7,363 nucleotides of DNA from Clostridiales bacterium (GCA_019423685.1 JAHZAY010000024.1:1-7363); one strand, 5' to 3'; numbered from the stretch's first letter, positions 1 to 6,909 are shown. Program-made: numbers and translations. Notes: a model not told the origin generated them from the letters alone.

Positions 1-12
1 GTTTTTTATTGA

Positions 13-36
13 CCCCCAGTTGAACTGGGGGTTTTT
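13..36 (+). terminator. Intrinsic terminator for an unseen plus-strand gene
   Basis: CCCCCAG (13-19) and CTGGGGG (25-31) form a 7-bp, nearly all-GC stem with a 5-base loop, and five T follow at 32-36. The T-tract is only on the plus-strand side; the minus-strand product would be followed by an A-rich sequence. It therefore points rightward and most likely ends a gene whose body lies left of the window. That gene is inferred and not seen. Confidence 0.7.
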
Positions 37-56
37 CTTGCCTTTTCGGCGCCAAT

Positions 57-91
57 AAAAAGGGCGTCTCCTAGCCGGAGACACCCTTTTT
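57..91 (-). terminator. parC intrinsic terminator, possibly bidirectional
   Basis: Arms 57-71 and 77-91 pair over 15 positions with one mismatch (C65 against A83) and a 5-base loop. On the minus strand the GC-rich stem ends in a run of five T and an AT-rich tail (61 down to about 54). It begins 1 base past the parC stop codon. A T-run is also present on the plus-strand side (87-91), so it could stop transcription from both directions at a convergent junction. Confidence 0.88.
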
Positions 92-92
92 G

Positions 93-2336
93 TTATTCCA
101 TCTTCAGCTGTCCCGGCAGGTGATCTTTCTCCTTTAAGAAATCTCCCCGCGAGGGCAAAGCCTTTGCCACATACCGGTGCTCGTCCGCCAGCATCCCTTC
201 TTCATAGACCGATGCCGCCGAAACCACCGAACCTTTGGTCAACTTCATGACCTGCACACCCTGCTGATCCTTGGTCGCCTTGGCCTGCAAAAGTCCCGTC
301 GGCAAAATCAGCATGCGGCCGTTGGAGGCCTCCATCAGGATGTCCATATCCTGCTGCACGCACAGCACCGCTGCCAATGGTTCCTTTTGACTGTAGGCGT
401 TGAGCAGCTTTTTGCGGTTGGTCTTGGTCTCATAGGCGCTCAAGTTGACCTTCGCCACCTTGCCGTTTGCAAAGAAGAACAGCATATAGCCCTGATAGTT
501 TGCGGTCACCGCCATATAAATGGCGCTCTCGCCTTCGTCCATTCCCAATTTGGCTGCAACAAAGTCGCCCAAAACGCTGGCCTTGGTGTCCTCAAAGTCG
601 CAGGCACGCGCCTTGTACACCTGCCCCTTGTCGGTAAAGAAGAGCAGATGATCCGCATTGGTGCCCTCGATGTGCTCGATGACAGAGTCGCCCTCTTTGA
701 GATATTGGTCGCTCGACATGCGGTAAGACTGCGGCGTGATCTTTTTAAAGTACCCTTCTTTGGTAAAGAAAAGATTGACCGCATAGACGTCCACCTTCTT
801 TTCTTCCTCCACAAAGCTCTTGACCTCGTCCTGCATCAGCAGCAGGCTGCGGCGCGGCTGGGCATAGTTTTTGATGACGCCCTTGAGTTCCTGGATGATG
901 ATGCGGTTGATCTTCTTCGGGTCATCCAGCACCGACTGCATCTCGTCGATCTCGCCTTGCAGCTGGCCGGTCTCCTCGGTGCGCTTGAGGATGTACTCCT
1001 TGTTGATGTGGCGAAGCTTGATCTCCGCTACATACTCCGCCTGCACCTCGTCGATGCCGAAAGCAATCATCAGGTTGGGCACTACCTCGTCTTCCGATTC
1101 GGTCTCTCGGATGATTCGAATGGCCTTGTCGATGTCCAACAAAATCTTCTTTAAGCCCAAAAGCAGGTGCAGCTTTTCCTTTTTCTTGTTCAGGTCAAAA
1201 TATACCCTGCGCTTGACGCACAGCTGACGGAAGGCAATCCACTCCTCCAGCAGTTCCCGCACGCCCATTACCCGCGGCACGCCGCCGATCAGGATGTTAA
1301 AGTTGCAGGAAAAGCTGTCCTCCAGCGGGGTGAAGCGGTAGAGTTTCTGCATGACTGCGTCCGGGTCCGCGCCGCGCTTGAGGTCGATGGCAAGCTTTAA
1401 ACCGGACAAGTCGGTCTCGTCGCGCATGTCCGAAATCTCTCGGATCTTGTTTGCTTTAATCAAATCCACTACCTTGTCGATGATCGCCTCGGTGGTGGTG
1501 GTCGGTGGAATCTGGGTGATCTCGATGCAGTTGCAGCTGCGGTCATAGTTCCACCGCGCCCGCACCTTGAAGGAACCGCGCCCGGTGCGGTAGATCTTGT
1601 CCATCTCCTCGGGGTTGTAGATGATCTGTCCGCCGCCGGGGAAATCCGGTGCCGTCAGGGTCAGTCCAATCTCGTGGTTTGGATTTTTAATCAACTCGAT
1701 GGTGGTGTTGCACACCTCTTCCAGATTAAACGGACAGATCGAGCTCGCCATGCCGACCGCAATGCCGGTGTTGGCATTGACCAATATGGTCGGGAAGGTC
1801 ACCGGCAGCAACGTCGGCTCCTTTAATTTGTTGTCGTAGTTGTCCACAAAATCGACCGTATCCTTGTCGATGTCCCGGAACAGCTCCTGACAGATGGGGT
1901 CCAACTTGACCTCGGTGTATCGGGAGGCCGCAAAGGCCATATCCCGCGAATAAGCCTTTCCAAAGTTGCCCTTGGAATCAACATAGGGGTGCAGCAGCGC
2001 CTCGTTGCCGCGCGACAGACGCACCAGTGTCTCATAGATGGCGGCGTCGCCGTGTGGGTTCAGCTTCATCGTCGATCCAACAACATTGGCGGACTTGGTG
2101 CGCGACCCAGTCAGCAGCCCCATCTTGTACATGGTGTATAACAGCTTCCTGTGCGAAGGTTTGAAGCCATCGATGTCCGGGATGGCGCGCGACACGATGA
2201 CGCTCATCGCATAGGGCATATAGTTTTTTTCTAGTGTATCGGTAATCTTCTGATCGATCACCTCTCCGGCATGCTCGATATAAGCTTTCGCGTCGGTTCT
2301 GTGGGAGGTGCGATCCGCTTGCTTTTTCCGTGCCAT
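93..2336 (-). CDS. parC: DNA topoisomerase IV subunit A (ParC), divergent clostridial type
   Basis: This 747-residue protein is the DNA-breaking subunit of a type IIA topoisomerase. With ParE it should form an A2B2 enzyme that unlinks replicated chromosomes in the cytoplasm using ATP. The breakage-reunion domain spans about residues 35-490. The catalytic tyrosine is Y140 in AASRYTE, preceded by R139, and the region usually read for quinolone resistance is around NPHGDAAIYE (93-102). A helical tower and coiled-coil region follows at about 370-490. From about 515 there are at least four blade-like repeats of a C-terminal beta-pinwheel (for example around 564-582, 618-635 and 667-688). No GyrA-box (QRRGGRG type) is visible, which favours ParC over GyrA. 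The length is close to E. coli ParC (752) and shorter than B. subtilis ParC (806). The ATG at 2336 has AAGGA at 2344-2348, 7 bases upstream. It lies 141 bases after parE on the same strand. Position 98 is Ala where GyrA has Ser83. The remaining alternative is a second GyrA-like paralogue. Confidence 0.93.
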   Translation of the reverse strand: MARKKQADRTSHRTDAKAYIEHAGEVIDQKITDTLEKNYMPYAMSVIVSRAIPDIDGFKPSHRKLLYTMYKMGLLTGSRTKSANVVGSTMKLNPHGDAAIYETLVRLSRGNEALLHPYVDSKGNFGKAYSRDMAFAASRYTEVKLDPICQELFRDIDKDTVDFVDNYDNKLKEPTLLPVTFPTILVNANTGIAVGMASSICPFNLEEVCNTTIELIKNPNHEIGLTLTAPDFPGGGQIIYNPEEMDKIYRTGRGSFKVRARWNYDRSCNCIEITQIPPTTTTEAIIDKVVDLIKANKIREISDMRDETDLSGLKLAIDLKRGADPDAVMQKLYRFTPLEDSFSCNFNILIGGVPRVMGVRELLEEWIAFRQLCVKRRVYFDLNKKKEKLHLLLGLKKILLDIDKAIRIIRETESEDEVVPNLMIAFGIDEVQAEYVAEIKLRHINKEYILKRTEETGQLQGEIDEMQSVLDDPKKINRIIIQELKGVIKNYAQPRRSLLLMQDEVKSFVEEEKKVDVYAVNLFFTKEGYFKKITPQSYRMSSDQYLKEGDSVIEHIEGTNADHLLFFTDKGQVYKARACDFEDTKASVLGDFVAAKLGMDEGESAIYMAVTANYQGYMLFFFANGKVAKVNLSAYETKTNRKKLLNAYSQKEPLAAVLCVQQDMDILMEASNGRMLILPTGLLQAKATKDQQGVQVMKLTKGSVVSAASVYEEGMLADEHRYVAKALPSRGDFLKEKDHLPGQLKME

Positions 2337-2400
2337 ATTCTCTTCCTTTAGTGATGATGTTGCGTAAATGTTAAGTGATTTTATATTCTAATATCTTGCT

Positions 2401-2453
2401 GCCCCTTTGCCGGGGCTTCCAGTGTGGGCAGTGCTCTTGCCCTGCAAAGCCCC
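2401..2453. repeat. Nested and competing inverted repeats between parE and parC
   Basis: The 141-base parE-parC spacer holds an outer pair GGGGCTT (2412-2418) with AAGCCCC (2447-2453), enclosing an inner pair GGGCA (2426-2430) with TGCCC (2438-2442). A second hairpin, GCCCC (2401-2405) with GGGGC (2412-2416), uses the same bases 2412-2416, so the two cannot form together. In the parE-to-parC direction no T-run follows, so it is not an obvious terminator there. On the plus strand the outer stem is followed by ATTTTTA (2454-2460), which resembles a terminator. It may tune read-through, mRNA stability or processing between the subunit genes. The structure is read from sequence; its role is a guess. 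Confidence 0.55.
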
Positions 2454-2477
2454 ATTTTTAACGGCGCAGCACAGCTT

Positions 2478-4463
2478 TTAGGACAAGTCCAGCTCGTCCA
2501 GATATTGGCTGCCGTTTTGCGCAATGTAGCTCTTTCTGCCCTCCAGGTTGTCTCCCAGCAACAGGGTAAACATCTCTTCGGTCGCCGCTGCATCCTCTGG
2601 GGAAACCTTGATGAGCCTTCTCGTTTGTGGATTCATGGTGGTCAGCCACATCATGTCCGGCTCGTTTTCGCCCAAACCTTTGGAGCGCTGAACGTCCACC
2701 TTTTTGTTGCCCAGCTTCTGCAAGATCTCCGATTTTTCCGCATCGGAGTAAGCAAAGTAGGTCTCGTCCTTGCAGCGAATCTCAAACAGAGGGGACTCCG
2801 CAATGTAGACATAGCCCTTCTCAATCAGGGTCGGTGTCAGGCGGTAGAGCATGGTCAAAATCAGCGTGCGGATCTGGAATCCATCGACGTCGGCATCGGT
2901 GCAGATGACCACCTTGTTCCAGCGCAATCCGTCCAGATGGAAGGTGGAAAGTTCCTTGTTTGCTTTGGAATTGACCTCCACACCGCACCCCAAAACCTTG
3001 ATGATGTCGGTGATGATGTCGTTTTTAAAGATTTTGTCAAAGTCGGCCTTCAGGCAGTTTAATATCTTTCCACGCACCGGGATGATGGCCTGAAACTGTG
3101 CATCTCTTCCCAGCTTGCAGGCGCCCAGCGCCGAGTCTCCCTCCACAATATAGATTTCCCGCTCGTTGACATCCTTGGAGCGGCAATCGACAAACTTCTC
3201 CACCCGGTTGGCAAGGTCAATCGAGCCGGCCAGCTTCTTTTTCAGGTTGAGGCGGGTCTTTTCGGCATTCTCGCGGCTGCGCTTGTTGACCAGTACCTGC
3301 TCGGCAATTTTGGTGGCCTCGTCGGGGTTCTCGGTAAAATAAACCTCCAGCTGCCGCTTTAAAAAGTCGTTCATCGACTCATAGATAAATTTGTTGGTAA
3401 TCGCCTTTTTGGTCTGATTCTCATAGGAAGTCTGGGTAGAAAAAGAGGAAGAGACCAAAACCAAACAGTCCTCGACATCCTGAAAGGTGATCTTGCTCTC
3501 ATTTTTCAGATACTTGCCGTTCTGCTTTAAATAGCCGTCAATCTTGGAGACAAATGCCTGCTTGACCGCTTTCTCCGGCGAACCGCCATATTCCAGGTGG
3601 GAGGAGTTGTGGTAATACTCCAAAAACTTCACCCGGTTGGAAAAGCAGAAGGCAACCGACAGTTTCACCTTGTATTCGTCCTTGTCCTCACGGTCGCGGC
3701 CGCGCTGTTCGCTCTCCCAATATTGGATGTTGGTCAAACTCTGCTCTCCGGCAATCTCCTTGACATAGTCGACGATGCCGTCTGCATAGCAAAAGCTTTC
3801 CTGTGAAAAGCTGCCGTCCGCCTGCTCGATGCGCAGTACAAAGCACAACCCCTTGTTGACTACCGCCTGTTTTTTCAGCACATCGCGAAAGTAATCGTCC
3901 GGGATGGCAATATCGGTAAAGACTGCGAGATCCGGTTTCCATCGCTGGCGGGAGCCGGTCTGCTTTTGCTTTGTCGGCTCCTTGTGCAGCCCCCCAACAT
4001 TCTCTCCCTTTTCAAAGTGCAGATTGTAGCGGAACCCGTCGCGAAATACCTCCACATCGAAATATTCGGAGGAGTACTGCGTAGCGCAGGAACCAAGCCC
4101 GTTTAATCCCAACGAGAACTCATAGCTCTCGCCCTGGTTGGTGTTGTACTTGCCGCCCGCATACAGCTCACAGAAAATCAACTCCCAGTTGAAGCGATTT
4201 TCCTTGGTATTAAAATCGACCGGGATGCCGCGGCCAAAATCCTGTACCTCCAACGAGTGGTCGCGGTAGACGGTGATGAGGATGCGGTCGCCAAAGCCTT
4301 CACGCGCCTCGTCGATCGAGTTGGATAAAATCTCAAAGAAGGAGTGCTCACACCCCTCCAGCCCGTCTGAGCCAAAGATGACACCCGGTCGCTTGCGCAC
4401 GCGGTCGGCTCCCTTGAGAGCAGAGATGCTCTCGTTGCCATATTCTTGATGTTTTTTCGCCAT
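2478..4463 (-). CDS. parE: DNA topoisomerase IV subunit B (ParE), divergent clostridial type
   Basis: This 661-residue protein is the ATPase subunit that drives strand passage by the ParC-ParE enzyme. The GHKL ATPase domain is N-terminal. E44 and N48 in EILSNSIDEA match the catalytic Glu and Mg-binding Asn of GyrB, and D75 in DFGRGIP matches the adenine-contacting Asp. K105 lies in YAGGKY, and the glycine-rich lid is GLNGLGS (119-125). The transducer region (about 225-400) carries QTK (350-352), placing K352 at the GyrB Lys337 position. The Toprim domain has EGDSA (441-445), DADVDG (523-528) and QRSKGLGE (592-599), so the metal and cleavage machinery looks intact. The length is close to B. 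subtilis ParE (655), without the large GyrB insert of Gram-negatives. The ATG at 4463 has GGAGGAGG at 4469-4476 with a 5-base gap. parE is first in the parE-parC unit. It departs from the usual GyrB/ParE consensus at DFGRGIP (usually DNGRGIP) and GLNGLGSCATQYSS (usually GLHGVGASVVNALS). Confidence 0.94.
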   Translation of the reverse strand: MAKKHQEYGNESISALKGADRVRKRPGVIFGSDGLEGCEHSFFEILSNSIDEAREGFGDRILITVYRDHSLEVQDFGRGIPVDFNTKENRFNWELIFCELYAGGKYNTNQGESYEFSLGLNGLGSCATQYSSEYFDVEVFRDGFRYNLHFEKGENVGGLHKEPTKQKQTGSRQRWKPDLAVFTDIAIPDDYFRDVLKKQAVVNKGLCFVLRIEQADGSFSQESFCYADGIVDYVKEIAGEQSLTNIQYWESEQRGRDREDKDEYKVKLSVAFCFSNRVKFLEYYHNSSHLEYGGSPEKAVKQAFVSKIDGYLKQNGKYLKNESKITFQDVEDCLVLVSSSFSTQTSYENQTKKAITNKFIYESMNDFLKRQLEVYFTENPDEATKIAEQVLVNKRSRENAEKTRLNLKKKLAGSIDLANRVEKFVDCRSKDVNEREIYIVEGDSALGACKLGRDAQFQAIIPVRGKILNCLKADFDKIFKNDIITDIIKVLGCGVEVNSKANKELSTFHLDGLRWNKVVICTDADVDGFQIRTLILTMLYRLTPTLIEKGYVYIAESPLFEIRCKDETYFAYSDAEKSEILQKLGNKKVDVQRSKGLGENEPDMMWLTTMNPQTRRLIKVSPEDAAATEEMFTLLLGDNLEGRKSYIAQNGSQYLDELDLS

Positions 4464-4500
4464 AGTATCCTCCTCCGGGTGAAAATACGCATATAGAAAT

Positions 4501-4530
4501 AGTATATCACATTTTTCGGCTGTTTGACAA
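4501..4530 (-). promoter_or_regulatory. parE-parC promoter, sigma-A type with extended -10
   Basis: On the minus strand a -35 box TTGTCA (4525-4530) is separated by 18 bases from the -10 box TATACT (4501-4506). TG sits one base upstream of the -10, making it an extended -10 element. Transcription would start near 4494, about 30 bases before the parE ATG and ahead of the GGAGGAGG site. It lies downstream of the gpsA terminator, so parE-parC should be transcribed independently of gpsA. Confidence 0.83.
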
Positions 4531-4614
4531 CCATTCCTTTTACTTGTGTCTTTCCCAACCTATTTGTTGCTTTGTGTGCCGTGCTGCTCGGTGCTTTTCT
4601 TGTAAAAAGCAGCC

Positions 4615-4645
4615 AAAAAAAGGGAAGCTCCCTTGGGAGCTTCCC
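4615..4645 (-). terminator. gpsA intrinsic terminator
   Basis: GGGAAGCTCC (4622-4631) pairs perfectly with GGAGCTTCCC (4636-4645) in a 10-bp stem around a 4-base loop. In the minus direction it is followed by a run of seven T (complement of the A-run 4615-4621). It begins 6 bases after the gpsA stop and closes the plsY-GNAT-gpsA unit. A T-run is largely missing on the plus side, so it looks mainly one-way. Confidence 0.93.
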
Positions 4646-4651
4646 GCCCTT

Positions 4652-5668
4652 TTACTTTTTAGAGCCAAACCAAACCTGTTCGCTTTCGTTTTTCTTAGGT
4701 CGGCCCATCAGGTCTCGAATCGCATGTGCCGTGTCCTTTCCTTCATAGAGCACCTGATAGGTCTGCTCGGTGATCGGCATGTCGACGCCCATCTGTGCTG
4801 CCAGTTCGCGCGCCACTTTGGTACAGGAATATCCCTCGACCACCATGCCCACCTGTTCCAGTGCCTGCTGTACCGGTACACCCTGTCCAACCAGAATGCC
4901 AAATCGCCGGTTGCGCGAGTGCATACTGGTACAGGTGACGATCAGGTCGCCAATCCCGGATAGCCCCGCAAAGGTCTCCTGGCGTCCGCCCATTGCGACC
5001 CCAAGGCGCGCAATCTCGGTGATGCCGCGGGTCATCAGCGCCGCCTTGGCGTTGTCCCCCAGCCCCAAGCCGTCGGCGATGCCTGCCGCCACTGCAATGA
5101 TGTTTTTGAGCGCGCCGCCCAGCTCCACGCCAATCACATCGTCGTTGACGTAGACGCGAAAAGCTGGATTCATCAGCCAATCCTGTACCTTTTGGGCAGC
5201 CTGCATGTCGCGCGAGGCAGCAACCACCGAGGTCGCCTCGCCGCGTCCAACTTCCTCTGCATGGGATGGGCCGGAAAGGATGACGTTCGGGCACTGCGCA
5301 ATTTCCTGTGCGATGACCTGGGAAAAGTCGCGATAGCTTTCCTGCTCCAATCCCTTGGCCACACAGACGACCACCGACTGCGGACGAATCTTTTCCGAAA
5401 GCAGACGCGCCGTCTGGCGCACCGCAAAGGATGGAACAGCCAGGATGGCAAAATCGCAGCTGCTCGCCTCCTCTAATGTGGCCGTAAAGGCGATGTCCTC
5501 CGGCAGGCGCACACCCGGCAGCAGTTTTTTCTGCTCCCGCTCGACCTGTAACCGTTCGGCCTCTTCGCGCCGATGCGACCAGACTGTCACCTCGTGCCCG
5601 CAGTTATGGCACAGCAGCGCCAGCGCAATGCCGAAGCTGCCTGCCCCCAAAATCATCACCTTTGCCAT
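4652..5668 (-). CDS. gpsA: Glycerol-3-phosphate dehydrogenase [NAD(P)+] (GpsA)
   Basis: This 338-residue cytosolic enzyme reduces dihydroxyacetone phosphate with NAD(P)H to sn-glycerol-3-phosphate, the backbone precursor of phospholipids. An N-terminal Rossmann fold begins with GAGSFG (8-13) and runs to about residue 180. It includes VAKGLE (103-108) with the conserved K105, and LSGPSHAEEV (131-140). The alpha-helical C-terminal domain starts with GGALKNIIAVAAG (184-196), whose K188 is the expected catalytic lysine. GLGDNAKAALMTRG (202-215), D241 and SRNRRFG (251-257) follow in the usual order and supply substrate and cofactor contacts. The length matches E. coli GpsA (339). The ATG at 5668 is preceded by AAGGGA at 5674-5679, a modest ribosome site. 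It is third in a unit with plsY, 36 bases after the GNAT stop with no terminator between, so the enzyme making glycerol-3-phosphate is co-expressed with the acyltransferase that uses it. No defects are visible. Confidence 0.97.
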   Translation of the reverse strand: MAKVMILGAGSFGIALALLCHNCGHEVTVWSHRREEAERLQVEREQKKLLPGVRLPEDIAFTATLEEASSCDFAILAVPSFAVRQTARLLSEKIRPQSVVVCVAKGLEQESYRDFSQVIAQEIAQCPNVILSGPSHAEEVGRGEATSVVAASRDMQAAQKVQDWLMNPAFRVYVNDDVIGVELGGALKNIIAVAAGIADGLGLGDNAKAALMTRGITEIARLGVAMGGRQETFAGLSGIGDLIVTCTSMHSRNRRFGILVGQGVPVQQALEQVGMVVEGYSCTKVARELAAQMGVDMPITEQTYQVLYEGKDTAHAIRDLMGRPKKNESEQVWFGSKK

Positions 5669-5704
5669 GCAAGTCCCTTCTTTCTGTCTGGGTGCCCTGT
5701 GTGA

Positions 5705-6169
5705 TTACAGCACCTTTTTGACTAAAATACCGCCCTCGGTGTCCTTAATCCGCTCAAATCCGTTTTTGAGAAAGAGCGACAGACTGGGGTTGTCGTCCGC
5801 AATATCGTCGTACAGGACCTCCAGCCCGTCTGCGCGGCCCTGCTCACACAAAAGCCGCAAGCCCTGTGTCCCATATCCCTTGCCGCGGTACCGGCTGTGG
5901 ACAATCAGATTCGCTATATAGCCTCCCAGCTCCTCATCGAAATGGTAGGCCGTTTCCCCGACAAAGGCTTTTTCCTCCTCGCTGTAGAGGTAGGCATAAA
6001 ACCGCCGGTCAGGCTGCTCCACCCAACGGCGGTACCAGTCGGCCCAGCGCTCCTGCGGGAATCCGATCGCGCCGCCCCAGCGCGCGTTGTAGGACATCGT
6101 CTCTTCATCGGATAAAAGTTGCTGGCGAAAATCCATCTGAGAAAATAATGGAATGTGTAAGCGCAACAA
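5705..6169 (-). CDS. GNAT-family N-acetyltransferase, TTG start
   Basis: This 154-residue protein is a single GCN5-related acetyltransferase domain, expected to move an acetyl group from acetyl-CoA to an amine. The substrate is unknown. The acetyl-CoA pyrophosphate loop is RGKGYG (95-100), after the strand YIANLIV (84-90). The closing motif is DNPSLSLFLKNGFE (126-139), including N127 and the NGF turn. The N-terminal half carries a Trp/Arg-rich stretch (WGGAIGFPQERWADWYRRW, 31-49) that I associate with one GNAT subfamily of Firmicutes. The chosen start is TTG at 6169 because AAGGAGGG (6178-6185) lies exactly 8 bases upstream. The first in-frame ATG, at 6136 (residue 12), has no ribosome site and would remove the first beta strand. 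The gene sits 14 bases after plsY and 36 before gpsA, on the same strand. The Shine-Dalgarno overlaps the plsY stop codon, so translation is probably coupled. A lipid-related role is possible only from context. Confidence 0.9.
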   Translation of the reverse strand: MLRLHIPLFSQMDFRQQLLSDEETMSYNARWGGAIGFPQERWADWYRRWVEQPDRRFYAYLYSEEEKAFVGETAYHFDEELGGYIANLIVHSRYRGKGYGTQGLRLLCEQGRADGLEVLYDDIADDNPSLSLFLKNGFERIKDTEGGILVKKVL

Positions 6170-6177
6170 GAGCGGTT

Positions 6178-6185
6178 CCCTCCTT
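6178..6185 (-). promoter_or_regulatory. Ribosome binding site that decides the TTG start of the GNAT gene
   Basis: AAGGAGGG on the minus strand is a near-perfect Shine-Dalgarno, 8 bases before the TTG at 6169. Its first two bases fall inside the plsY stop codon (6184-6186), which suggests that ribosomes finishing plsY help start this gene. Confidence 0.85.
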
Positions 6186-6858
6186 ATTGGTTTTTGCCCT
6201 GTTCCTCTGGCTTCTTGTCGCCGATGCGCCGTTCGGTGCCGTTGAGCAGCCGCTGAATGTTGCCGCGATGTCTCCAGATGACGATCAAGGAAAAGAGCAC
6301 CGCGAACAAAAAGTCAAAGAGAACCGGTTTGCGCAGGCACAGATCGACAATCAGAGTAACAAACGGATAGAGAACCGCACCGGTCACCGATACCAGCGAA
6401 ACAATCCGGGTGATAAAGAGAACCGGCAAAAAGATAATCAATAAAATAAGCAGGACAAGGGGATTGACCACCAGAATGATGCCCAGCGAGGTGAGCACCC
6501 CTTTTCCTCCCTTAAAGCCAAAGTAAATCGGGTAAAGGTGACCGAGCAGGGCAAAAAATCCCGCAAGATATCCCGCATCAAAGTCGGTTACCCCCAGCAG
6601 AGAAAAGATTAACCTTCCCGCCAATACAGCGAGGATGCCTTTGACAAAATCGCCCAAAAAGGTAAACAGTGCGGGCAGCTTGCCGTAGGTGCGCAGGACA
6701 TTGGTCATGCCGGCATTTTTGCTTCCGTATTTGCGCACGTCGTCGTGCGCGTAGACGCGGGAAACGATAACCGCCGAGCTGATACTTCCAAGCAGATAGG
6801 CCACAATTGCGGCAAGTACACAGGCTCCTATGTTGAGCCAAAGTTGAGTTTGTTGCAT
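6184..6858 (-). CDS. plsY: Acyl-phosphate:glycerol-3-phosphate acyltransferase (PlsY)
   Basis: This 224-residue integral membrane enzyme moves an acyl group from acyl-phosphate (made by PlsX) to position 1 of sn-glycerol-3-phosphate, giving lysophosphatidic acid, the first step of phospholipid assembly. Hydrophobic stretches at about 8-32, 62-90, 95-113, 123-172 and 178-196 fit a five-span topology. Conserved motifs appear in order: LLGSISSAVIVSR (22-34), DVRKYGSKNAGMTNVLR (40-56), GHLYPIYFGFKGGKG (106-120) and RHRGNIQRLLNGTE (196-209). The charged tail RRIGDKKPEEQGKNQ makes it longer than B. subtilis PlsY (193). The frame is open upstream to 6909, but the ATG at 6858 is preferred: GGAGGAGG lies 9 bases before it, while the ATG at 6864 directly abuts that site. 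It is first in the unit ending with gpsA. No missing catalytic residue is apparent. Confidence 0.96.
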   Translation of the reverse strand: MQQTQLWLNIGACVLAAIVAYLLGSISSAVIVSRVYAHDDVRKYGSKNAGMTNVLRTYGKLPALFTFLGDFVKGILAVLAGRLIFSLLGVTDFDAGYLAGFFALLGHLYPIYFGFKGGKGVLTSLGIILVVNPLVLLILLIIFLPVLFITRIVSLVSVTGAVLYPFVTLIVDLCLRKPVLFDFLFAVLFSLIVIWRHRGNIQRLLNGTERRIGDKKPEEQGKNQ

Positions 6859-6867
6859 GTTTTTCAT

Positions 6868-6875
6868 CCTCCTCC
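6868..6875 (-). promoter_or_regulatory. Ribosome binding site fixing the plsY start
   Basis: GGAGGAGG on the minus strand lies 9 bases upstream of the ATG at 6858. In-frame ATG codons at 6864 and 6882 are touching or upstream of this site and are unlikely starts. Confidence 0.85.
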
Positions 6876-6880
6876 ACTTC

Positions 6881-6909
6881 ATTGTATCAACTGTTTCAAG
6901 ATAATGCAA
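6881..6909 (-). promoter_or_regulatory. plsY-GNAT-gpsA promoter
   Basis: On the minus strand a -35 box TTGCAT (6904-6909) and a -10 box TACAAT (6881-6886) are spaced by exactly 17 bases. The DNA just upstream (about 6912-6950) is A/T-rich on this strand and may act as an UP-like element. The predicted start near 6874 would fall inside the GGAGGAGG site, giving an unusually short leader, so either the leader is very short or another promoter is used. Confidence 0.65.

Noticed and set aside
177..1154. Long 325-codon open frame on the plus strand opposite parC
   Set aside because: It lies wholly antisense to a clear parC. It has no Shine-Dalgarno and no recognisable domain, and its His/Leu/Val-rich translation is typical of a mirrored coding frame.
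2424..3062. 212-codon plus-strand open frame opposite the parE 3' end
   Set aside because: It is antisense to the conserved Toprim region of parE, with no ribosome site and no domain.
4524..4529. TTGACA on the plus strand upstream of parE
   Set aside because: It arises because the minus-strand -35 is nearly palindromic. No acceptable -10 box follows on the plus strand, and no plus-strand gene lies downstream.
4592..4611. Hairpin TGCTTTT/AAAAGCA past the gpsA terminator
   Set aside because: It is a short AT-rich stem with no T-tract after it, just downstream of a much stronger terminator.
4743..5294. 183-codon minus-strand frame inside gpsA
   Set aside because: It is an out-of-frame shadow of gpsA, with Arg/Gly/His-rich composition and no start signal.
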